Source: Chloroflexota bacterium
GTDB taxonomy: Bacteria > Chloroflexota > Anaerolineae > Ardenticatenales > Ardenticatenaceae
Length of the DNA: 5,462 nt
NCBI GenBank assembly: GCA_003520455.1
Contig: DOUV01000973.1
Coordinates: 1 to 5,462 of the forward strand
Reading direction: 5' to 3'
This document shows, piece after piece, positions 1 to 4,898 of the stretch. Within the stretch, counting starts at the first letter, position 1; each line of letters starts with the position of its first letter. Both the position numbers and the translations under genes were made by a program. The notes beneath the pieces are model-generated. The model searched no databases and was not told the origin of the DNA. It was given only the letters and a program-made list of their open reading frames with translations.

Positions 1-945
1 CCCGGCAACGTCGCGACCCCTACGGCCCTGGCCGCGCAGGCCCAGGCCATCGCCGAGCGCGCCCCCTTCATCAAGGTGACGGTCTACGATCGTGCTCAGG
101 CTCGCGAACTGGGCATGGGCGCCTTCCTCGCCGTGGCCCAAGGCTCGGCCGAGGAGCCGCGCTTCATCGTGCTCGAACACCGCCTCCACGAGTTCCCGGA
201 CCCGGCGCCGGTCGTGCTGGTCGGCAAAGGCATTACTTTCGATAGCGGCGGGATCAGCATCAAGCCCTCTGAGGGCCTCTACCAGATGAAGGACGACATG
301 AGCGGGGGCGCCGCCGTCATCGGGACCTTCGCGGCGCTGGCCGAGATGAATGTGCCGCTGCCGGTGGTTGGTCTCGTACCGGCAACCGAGAACATGCTCG
401 ACGCCACCAGCTTCCGCCCGGGCGACGTGATGACCAACCTCAGCGGCAAGACCATCGAAAACCAGAACAGCGACGCCGAGGGCCGCCTGGTGCTCTCCGA
501 CGCCCTGGCCTACGCCGAGCGGTATCACCCACGGGCCATCGTGGATCTGGCCACGCTGACCGGAGCGATGGTCGTCGCGCTGGGCCAGAGCCTGATCGGC
601 GCCTTCAGCACCGACCCCAGGCTGCTCGACCGACTCAAGCAGGCGGGTGAAACCAGCGCCGAGCCGCTCTGGGAGATGCCACTCTACGAGCCCTACGCCA
701 AATTCCTGGAGAGCGATGTCGCCGACATCCGCAATATCGGCCCGCGCTGGGGCGGCGCGATTACTGCGGCCCTCTTCCTCAAGTACTTTGTGCCGGAGAA
801 TGTCCCCTGGGCCCATCTGGATATCGCCGGGGTCGCCTGGAACCACAGTGACCGCAAGCCCAAGCCGGCCTACTACACACCCGGCGCGACGGGCGCGGGC
901 GTGCGGCTGCTGGTCGAGTTCCTCGAGCGCTACGGCCGGCCTTGA
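1..945 (+). CDS. pepA: Leucyl aminopeptidase (peptidase family M17), 5'-truncated by window edge
   Basis: Cytosolic di-metal aminopeptidase that removes N-terminal residues from peptides during protein and peptide turnover. The frame is open from base 1, so the gene begins before the window. The ATG at 76 is internal: the codons before it also encode family-like sequence (PGNVATPTALA). The visible 314 residues are the C-terminal catalytic domain; family members are usually about 500 residues, so roughly 180 are missing. The catalytic set is complete, counting codons from base 1: VGKG with metal ligand K76, TFDSGG with D81, catalytic K88 in SIKPS, KDDM with D99, and the signature NSDAEGRL with D158, E160 and R162 (equivalent to E. 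coli PepA K270, D275, K282, D293, D332, E334 and R336). The usual Thr of NTDAEGRL is Ser, a mild change. It ends at TGA 943-945. Family assignment is near certain; physiological substrates are not visible. Confidence 0.97.
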   Translation, partial: PGNVATPTALAAQAQAIAERAPFIKVTVYDRAQARELGMGAFLAVAQGSAEEPRFIVLEHRLHEFPDPAPVVLVGKGITFDSGGISIKPSEGLYQMKDDMSGGAAVIGTFAALAEMNVPLPVVGLVPATENMLDATSFRPGDVMTNLSGKTIENQNSDAEGRLVLSDALAYAERYHPRAIVDLATLTGAMVVALGQSLIGAFSTDPRLLDRLKQAGETSAEPLWEMPLYEPYAKFLESDVADIRNIGPRWGGAITAALFLKYFVPENVPWAHLDIAGVAWNHSDRKPKPAYYTPGATGAGVRLLVEFLERYGRP

Positions 946-993
946 TCTCAGCCGACGGGCTCAAGATCGCCCGAGAGCCATCAGCATTGCGGT

Positions 994-1020
994 GAGGAGC
1001 CGGTAGGCAACCTGCTCCTC
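994..1020 (+). terminator. Hairpin downstream of pepA, possible weak terminator
   Basis: GAGGAGC (994-1000) pairs with GCTCCTC (1014-1020). Inside, GGT (1002-1004) can pair with ACC (1010-1012) across one C/T mismatch, leaving a five-base loop. It lies 48 bp after the pepA stop and before the methyltransferase leader, where a terminator would be expected. No run of T follows (the next bases are CTTAGAGG), so it is not a classical intrinsic terminator. The structure is seen; the role is inferred. Confidence 0.3.
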
Positions 1021-1078
1021 CTTAGAGGGCAGACGAGGAAGCGTATCGTCACGGCCAGGGTTGAGAAGCATCACCTAC

Positions 1079-1087
1079 GGGAGGAGG
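1079..1087 (+). promoter_or_regulatory. Strong ribosome binding site that fixes the methyltransferase start
   Basis: GGGAGGAGG lies six bases before the GTG at 1094. The same frame also opens further upstream at a TTG (1061), but that codon lacks a comparable site and would translate through this Shine-Dalgarno sequence. The GTG start is therefore preferred. Confidence 0.8.
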
Positions 1088-1093
1088 AAAGCG

Positions 1094-1744
1094 GTGAAAG
1101 ATCTGATCATCCACCGCGACGTTCTGCAGTACGTCCGCGACCTCTACCAGTACGACGACGCGCTGCTGGCCGAACTGCTCGAGGCGAGCCACGCCAAGGG
1201 CCTGCCGATGATCAATATCGGTCCAGAAGAGGGCAAGCTCTTGCAGATGCTGGTCGTCGCCAGCGGCGGCCGGCGGGTACTCGAGATCGGCACACTTGGC
1301 GGCTACTCGGCCCTCTGGATGGGACGCGGGCTGGCGCCCGACGGCCGGCTCATCACGGTCGAGATTTCACCCGAGCATGCGGACCTGGCCCGCGACTTCA
1401 TCCGCCGGGCGGGCCTCGATGCCAAGATCGAGGTACGCGTGGGTCCGGCGACCGAGATGCTGCCGACCCTGGTGCCCGAGGGTCCTTTCGACCTGGCCTT
1501 CATCGACGCCAACAAGGAAGATTACCCGACCTACCTCGACTGGTGCCTCCGCCTGGTGCGCCCTGGCGGCTGGATCACTGCGCACAACACCTTCGGGTGG
1601 GGCCAGGTCGCCGACCCCACCGTCGAGGATCCCAACATCGCCGCGATCCGCGCCTTCAACCGCGCAGTCGCCAGGCACCCCGAGCTGCTGGCCACAATCA
1701 TCCCTGTCGCGGATGGCCTCACACTGGCCCTGAAGCGGCCGTGA
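1094..1744 (+). CDS. SAM-dependent O-methyltransferase, CCoAOMT/COMT-like (Methyltransf_3 family)
   Basis: Predicted soluble 216-residue class I methyltransferase that moves a methyl group from S-adenosylmethionine to a hydroxyl, in this family usually of a catechol-like or caffeoyl-CoA-like acceptor and usually with a divalent metal. The SAM loop is VLEIGTLGGYSA (about 62-73), followed by the acidic end of strand 2 in VEIS. The metal/catalytic block FIDANK holds D138 and K141, matching the DADK motif of plant CCoAOMT (D163, K166). RPGGWITAHN follows, with H164-N165 where the family normally has Asp-Asn, both metal ligands in plant CCoAOMT. The GTG start at 1094 is chosen for its strong Shine-Dalgarno site; length is typical for bacterial members (about 210-220). 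It is separated by 148 bp from pepA and 313 bp from the next recognised gene, so it may be transcribed alone. The substrate cannot be read from sequence. Confidence 0.92.
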   Translation: MKDLIIHRDVLQYVRDLYQYDDALLAELLEASHAKGLPMINIGPEEGKLLQMLVVASGGRRVLEIGTLGGYSALWMGRGLAPDGRLITVEISPEHADLARDFIRRAGLDAKIEVRVGPATEMLPTLVPEGPFDLAFIDANKEDYPTYLDWCLRLVRPGGWITAHNTFGWGQVADPTVEDPNIAAIRAFNRAVARHPELLATIIPVADGLTLALKRP

Positions 1745-2057
1745 TAGAGCGTCTCTCGCTCGCCCGGCTAACCTTCGGTGGCTCCCAACTCGATCCTGGA
1801 CCATCCGCGGATACGGTGTGGAAAAGGAGGCCTCGTTGACGCGCAAGTCGGATTCCACTATCCTCAGGCAACAGGCGCACGCGGCCTACCGTCAGGACTC
1901 CAACGAGACTGTGAAGCGGGCGAGGCGTCCGAAGGTCTTTGAAGGATTCGCTGCGGGCCCCTCCGGCCTCTGAGACCAGCCGCTGTGTGCCCATCGGGCT
2001 GGCGGCGGCAGGCTTCGGACGTCTGGCAGGAGGACTCATCTCGGAAAGGAATGCCGG
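1745..2057. other. Intergenic region between methyltransferase and paaG
   Basis: These 313 bases hold no recognised gene apart from a doubtful small ORF at 1836-1973. A perfect 10-bp palindrome, ATCCGCGGAT, lies at 1803-1812, just before the small ORF's ribosome binding site, and could be an operator or chance. AGGAGG at 2028-2033 is too far (24 bases) from the paaG start to be its main ribosome site; GGAAAGGA at 2043-2050 is better placed. I saw no convincing -35/-10 pair, riboswitch core or tRNA. Confidence 0.5.
1836..1973 (+). CDS. Possible small protein of 45 residues, unknown function
   Basis: A TTG at 1836 sits five bases after AAGGAGG (1824-1830), one of the better Shine-Dalgarno sites in the window, and the frame stays open to TGA at 1971-1973. 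The product begins MTRKSDSTILRQQAHA, is basic with a KRARRPK stretch in the middle, and ends FAAGPSGL. It has no membrane segment, signal peptide or motif that I recognise. Third-position GC is somewhat below that of the neighbouring genes, which weakens the case. It could be a real small protein, a leader peptide for paaG, a remnant of a longer gene, or chance. Only the ribosome site and open frame support it. Confidence 0.28.
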   Translation: MTRKSDSTILRQQAHAAYRQDSNETVKRARRPKVFEGFAAGPSGL

Positions 2058-2855
2058 ATGGCCTTCGAGACCATTCTCACCGAGCGGGACGGCACTGTTC
2101 TCAGCGTCACTCTCAACCGCCCCGACAAACTCAACGCCGCGACCGACGAGCTTCTTCACGAGCTGGCGGACGCGTTCAAACAGGCCGGCCGCGACGAGGC
2201 GGTGCGGGCGATTATCCTCACCGGCGCCGGTCGCGGCTTTTGCGCGGGGCAAGATCTGGCGTCCGTGCAGGCGCGAGTTCCCGACGAGAAGGGCTCGCTC
2301 GGGTACGGCGACCACCTCCGGCACAGCTACAACGAGCTGATTCATCGGATGCGGACGATCGAGAAGCCGATCATCGTGGCGGTCAACGGCGTGGCGGCCG
2401 GAGCCGGCATGAGCCTGGTGATGGCCAGCGACCTGCGGCTGGCGGCCGAGAGTGCCGTTTTTCTGCAGGCCTTCGTCAAGATCGGGCTGGTGCCCGACAG
2501 CGGCTCGACCTGGTTTTTGCCCCGGCTGATCGGGCAGGCGCGCGCGCTCGAGATGATGTTGACCGGCCGGCGCATCTCCGCCCAACAGGCGGAGGCCTGG
2601 GGCCTGATCAACCGGGTTGTGCCGGACGGCCAGCTCATGAGCGAGGCCCGGGCTCTGGCGCAGGAGATGGCCGCCCTCCCTCCAAAGGCGGTAAGCTACA
2701 TCAAGCGCGCGGTCAACTTTGCCGCCACCAGCACCCTGCCAGAGGCCCTGGATTACGAGGCCGACATGCAAGAGTTGGCCGGCCGCACCGAGGATCACAA
2801 AGAGGGCGTCGCGGCCTTCCTGGCCAAGCGGACGCCGGAGTACAAGGGGCGCTGA
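2058..2855 (+). CDS. paaG: PaaG-type enoyl-CoA hydratase/isomerase (crotonase superfamily)
   Basis: A 265-residue crotonase-fold protein most like PaaG, the 1,2-epoxyphenylacetyl-CoA isomerase that converts the ring epoxide to oxepin-CoA in aerobic phenylacetate degradation. Oxyanion-hole segments are GRGFCAGQDL (A63-G64) and NGVAAGAGMSL (G115-G117). D147 in GLVPDSGSTW matches the single catalytic Asp of PaaG (LIPDCGGTW in E. coli). The two glutamates of classical hydratases are absent: Ser119 replaces the Glu of the GCEL motif and Phe139 that of QPE. This favours isomerase over hydratase chemistry. The C-terminal stretch LAGRTEDHKEGVAAFLAKR is also PaaG-like (LAGRSADYREGVSAFLAKR). The ATG at 2058 follows GGAAAGGA by seven bases. 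A paaH-like gene lies 153 bp downstream, but no ring epoxidase (paaABCDE) is in the window, so a role on other enoyl-CoA substrates remains possible. Confidence 0.9.
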   Translation: MAFETILTERDGTVLSVTLNRPDKLNAATDELLHELADAFKQAGRDEAVRAIILTGAGRGFCAGQDLASVQARVPDEKGSLGYGDHLRHSYNELIHRMRTIEKPIIVAVNGVAAGAGMSLVMASDLRLAAESAVFLQAFVKIGLVPDSGSTWFLPRLIGQARALEMMLTGRRISAQQAEAWGLINRVVPDGQLMSEARALAQEMAALPPKAVSYIKRAVNFAATSTLPEALDYEADMQELAGRTEDHKEGVAAFLAKRTPEYKGR

Positions 2856-2924
2856 ACGGGGTGAGGGTTGAAGGTTACCGACAATACCTTCGAAGCATCG
2901 TGGCTCCAGGCCAATGCAATGCCG

Positions 2925-2954
2925 TGTAGGGGCGCACAGCCGTGCGCCCCTACA
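2925..2954. repeat. Perfect 13-bp inverted repeat with 4-base loop, REP-like palindrome
   Basis: TGTAGGGGCGCAC (2925-2937) and GTGCGCCCCTACA (2942-2954) are exact reverse complements around AGCC. It lies 69 bp after the paaG stop and 54 bp before the paaH start. No T tract follows, so an ordinary intrinsic terminator is unlikely. GTAGGGGCG-type palindromes of this form recur as dispersed intergenic repeats in several bacterial genomes, as I recall; only one copy is in this window. It could stabilise the paaG mRNA end, weaken transcription into paaH, or be a mobile REP/MITE-like element. Confidence 0.85.
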
Positions 2955-3008
2955 ACCTGGACCGTGCAACCGAGAGCATCATAGCGGCTCGTGACGAGGA
3001 ATTCGGGT

Positions 3009-3875
3009 ATGCAACATGGGATCAAGGTCATCGGCGTCGTCGGCGCCGGGACGATGGGCAGCGGGATCGCGCAGGTGGGGGCGCAGAGCGGCCACGAGGT
3101 GATTCTCTACGACATCAGCGACGAGATCATCCAGGGCGCGATCAGCCGGATCGCCGGTTTCGTCCGCCGCGCCGCCGAGAAGGGCCGCCTGGACCCTGAA
3201 GCGGCCGAGGCGGCCCTCACCCGGCTGCACCCGGCCACCGATCTGGCAGCGATGGCCGACGCCCACGTCGTCATCGAGGCCGCCCCGGAGATCCTGGAGC
3301 TCAAACACCAGGTTTTCGAGCGGCTCGACGCCGTCTGCCCTCCAGAGACGATTCTAGCCACCAACACAAGCACCCTGAGCGTCACCCGCATCGCCGCCGC
3401 GACGACACGAGCAGAGAAGGTCGTGGGGATGCACTTCTTCAATCCCCCGCCGCTGATGCCCCTCGTCGAGGTGGCCGCCAGCTCGCAGACGGCCGAGGCA
3501 ACCGTCGCGGCGACGGTTGCGCTGGCCGAGGCGATGGGCAAAGTCCCGGTGCGGACCAAAGACGTGCCCGGCTTCATCGTCAACCGCGTGGCGCGCCCCT
3601 TCTATCTGGAAGGGCTGCGCCTGCTGGGCGAGGGGGTTGCCGATCACGCCACGATCGACCGCCTGATCCGCGAGGGCGGCAACTTCCCCATGGGCCCCTT
3701 CGAACTGATGGACCTGATTGGCATCGATATCAACTTCGCCGCCAGCCAATCGGTCTACGAGGCCTTCTTCGGTGAGCCCCGCTTCCGACCGCACCCCCTC
3801 CAACGGCGCCAGGTTGAGAGCGGCAACCTCGGACGCAAGACGGGGCGGGGCTGGTACGAGTACGAAGACCACTGA
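3009..3875 (+). CDS. paaH: 3-hydroxyacyl-CoA dehydrogenase, PaaH/Hbd type
   Basis: A 288-residue NAD(P)-dependent dehydrogenase that oxidises a 3-hydroxyacyl-CoA to the 3-ketoacyl-CoA (3-hydroxyadipyl-CoA in the phenylacetate pathway; 3-hydroxybutyryl-CoA for Hbd). The N-terminal Rossmann domain has VVGAGTMGSGIAQ (GxGxxG at 12-17). Active-site residues are S121 in ATNTST, H142 in GMHFFNP and E154 in PLVEV, the His-Glu dyad. The C-terminal helical domain carries DVPGFIVNRV, NFPMGPFELMDLIG and the closing GRKTGRGWYEYE, and is complete. The ATG at 3009 is chosen over the in-frame GTG at 2991 because GAGGA (2996-3000) lies eight bases before it and the Rossmann strand then starts at residue 6, as usual. 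Domain length fits the roughly 280-residue single-domain family. The nearby PaaG-type gene favours paaH; Hbd activity cannot be excluded from sequence. Confidence 0.9.
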   Translation: MQHGIKVIGVVGAGTMGSGIAQVGAQSGHEVILYDISDEIIQGAISRIAGFVRRAAEKGRLDPEAAEAALTRLHPATDLAAMADAHVVIEAAPEILELKHQVFERLDAVCPPETILATNTSTLSVTRIAAATTRAEKVVGMHFFNPPPLMPLVEVAASSQTAEATVAATVALAEAMGKVPVRTKDVPGFIVNRVARPFYLEGLRLLGEGVADHATIDRLIREGGNFPMGPFELMDLIGIDINFAASQSVYEAFFGEPRFRPHPLQRRQVESGNLGRKTGRGWYEYEDH

Positions 3876-4176
3876 GCGACGGTGAACCGTCGAGGTCCGC
3901 GCGGGTGGAGGGGTCGCGGAGACCCACGCACGGGTGCCCGACTTCGCGGCCCACGCCGGGCCGGCAGGGAAGCCGATGGGCGCGCCGAGACCTGTCCCGG
4001 CACGAGCGGCGCGATTGAGGTGACCGTGTTACCCGTGGACTGGGTTTTGCTGGGAACTGTCTATGGGAGCCGTACCGGCACCGCCGGCCGGACCTGGGAC
4101 CGCGGAGCAGCTCACGAGTGTGTTGGAACAACAGCAGATTCGAATTTGAACCACGAGAAAAGGAAGAGGTGGCAAA
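3876..4176. other. Structured intergenic leader before the selenoprotein gene
   Basis: These 301 bases show no convincing gene. A GTG-started frame from 3882 to 4184 encodes an Arg/Gly-rich product with no ribosome site and no family resemblance. Several small hairpins are visible: 3877-3892, GGGTC/GACCC at 3911-3925, and CGGG/CCCG at 3931-3940. TGGGACCGCG (4095-4104) matches the T-box core TGGNACCGCG, but no terminator or specifier stem was recognised around it. From about 4120 the composition becomes AT-richer toward the dsbA start, which suits a promoter/translation start zone, but no good -35/-10 pair is evident. Confidence 0.5.
3877..3892 (+). terminator. Hairpin directly after paaH stop, possible terminator
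   Basis: CGACGG (3877-3882) pairs perfectly with CCGTCG (3887-3892) around a TGAA tetraloop, starting two bases after the paaH stop codon. There is no T run after it, so it could be an mRNA-end stabiliser or a weak terminator. The pairing is seen; the function is inferred. Confidence 0.3.
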
Positions 4177-4821
4177 ATGAGTGATAGCGAACCGACCAGG
4201 ATTACCGTCTACTCCGATTACGTGTGACCGTTCTGCTATATGGCTGAGTCTAGTTTAGACCAGGTGACACAGGAACGCCCGATCGAGATCGAGTGGAAGG
4301 CCTTCGAGCTGCGGCCGGCCGGTTCGCCGCCGCCCGACCCCGCGTACAGGGCACGGGTCGAAGAGCACTGGCCGCGTACGATCGCCATGGGCCGGCAGTA
4401 CGGGGTCGAGATGCGCACGCACCGCTTCGGGATCGACACGCGCCCGGCTCACGAGGGCGCCAAATTCGCGGAGGCGCAGGGCACCTCCGAGCAGGTCAAG
4501 GCCTATCACGATGCCGTGTTCCGGGCCTACTTCGAGGAGGATCAGGACATCGGCGACCTCGACGTCCTGACGGCGATTGCCCGCCAGGTGGGCCTGGACG
4601 CCGAGGCCTTCCGCCAGGCGCTGGACGCGGGCAGCTACCGCGAGGTTGTGCTGGCCGAGGAGCGCTTCGCCTACCGGGCCGGGATCAGCGGCGTCCCGGC
4701 CTTCATCTTCAACGACAAATACTTGCTCGTCGGTGTCCACCCGCCCGAACAACTGAAGAGCGTCATCGAGCAGATCGAACGTCAGGGGAACGAGTCGCTC
4801 ACATCGGAGGAGGGTGGGTGA
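4177..4821 (+). CDS. FrnE/DsbA-family thiol oxidoreductase with in-frame TGA at the active site (predicted selenoprotein)
   Basis: A 214-residue thioredoxin-fold oxidoreductase of the DsbA/FrnE family; with no signal peptide it should act in the cytoplasm, in thiol-disulfide exchange. The ATG at 4177 follows GAGGT (4166-4170) by six bases. The N-terminus reads RITVYSDYV, then TGA (4225-4227), then PFCYMAE. Homologues have VYSDYVCPFCYLAE-like sequence, so the TGA replaces exactly the first Cys of CPFC, giving U17-P18-F19-C20. The frame continues without another stop through a helical insert (about 45-160) to AGISGVPAFIF, with cis-Pro174, and VGVHPPEQL, both typical of the family. The true stop is TGA at 4819-4821. 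Starting at ATG 4240 would lose strand 1 and the active site and has no ribosome site. A SECIS-like hairpin follows the TGA. The alternative is a nonsense-mutated gene, but the intact remainder and exact placement argue for Sec. Whether the genome has selA/B/C/D is unknown. Confidence 0.88.
4225..4227 (+). other. In-frame UGA codon, predicted selenocysteine insertion site (Sec17)
   Basis: TGA in the same frame as the start at 4177 and the downstream family-like sequence, at the position of the nucleophilic N-terminal cysteine of the CxxC motif. Cys-to-Sec exchange at redox CxxC motifs is the usual pattern for bacterial redox selenoproteins. UGA still acts as stop for the other genes here (943, 1742, 2853, 3873, 4819), which rules out a general code change. 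Confidence 0.85.
4229..4277 (+). promoter_or_regulatory. Candidate bacterial SECIS element (selenocysteine insertion hairpin)
   Basis: The apical stem is GTCTA (4248-4252) with TAGAC (4256-4260), closing a GTT loop (4253-4255). It continues below one bulged A (4247) with CTG (4244-4246) pairing to CAG (4261-4263). After an internal loop, CGTTCTG (4229-4235) pairs with 4270-4277 with a single bulged G (4272). The loop begins with G followed by U, the upper stem has five pairs, and 25 bases separate the TGA from the loop. These meet the known bacterial SECIS pattern (G in the first two loop bases, about 16-37 nt after UGA, at least four upper pairs). It should bind SelB. Pairing was done by eye, without an energy calculation. 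Confidence 0.72.
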
Positions 4822-4898
4822 CCGCACTACCGTTGCCCGGCCAGCCCACTTTCGGTCCAATTTGAGCCGAACGAGTAGCCCGTTGGAGGGGGCGACCT

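Noticed and set aside
1061..1093. Upstream TTG start for the methyltransferase
   Set aside because: It would translate through the strong Shine-Dalgarno site at 1079-1087; the GTG at 1094 is correctly spaced from that site.
1966..1980. CTGAGA resembling part of a TPP riboswitch
   Set aside because: The other conserved TPP segments and the expected pairing are missing, and paaG is not a thiamine gene.
1719..2969. Long minus-strand open frame of 416 codons
   Set aside because: It lies antisense to paaG and its leader. Long antisense frames are common opposite GC-rich genes, and its translation shows no recognisable family.
4123..4150. Possible -35/-10 promoter (TTGGAA ... TTTGAA) before the dsbA-family gene
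   Set aside because: The -10 candidate matches only three of six consensus positions, too weak to report as a promoter.
3882..4184. 100-codon frame after paaH
   Set aside because: Arg/Gly-rich translation, no ribosome site, overlaps the dsbA-family start, and resembles no known family.
4240..4821. ATG at 4240 as the start of a 193-residue DsbA-like protein
   Set aside because: No Shine-Dalgarno site precedes it, and it removes the first strand and the whole active-site motif. The same frame continues upstream through the TGA to a well-placed ATG at 4177.
4177..4821. Pseudogene inactivated by a nonsense mutation
   Set aside because: The rest of the frame is intact with conserved motifs, the TGA falls exactly on the catalytic Cys, and a SECIS-like hairpin follows. 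A random nonsense mutation would rarely combine these; it remains the fallback if Sec genes are absent.
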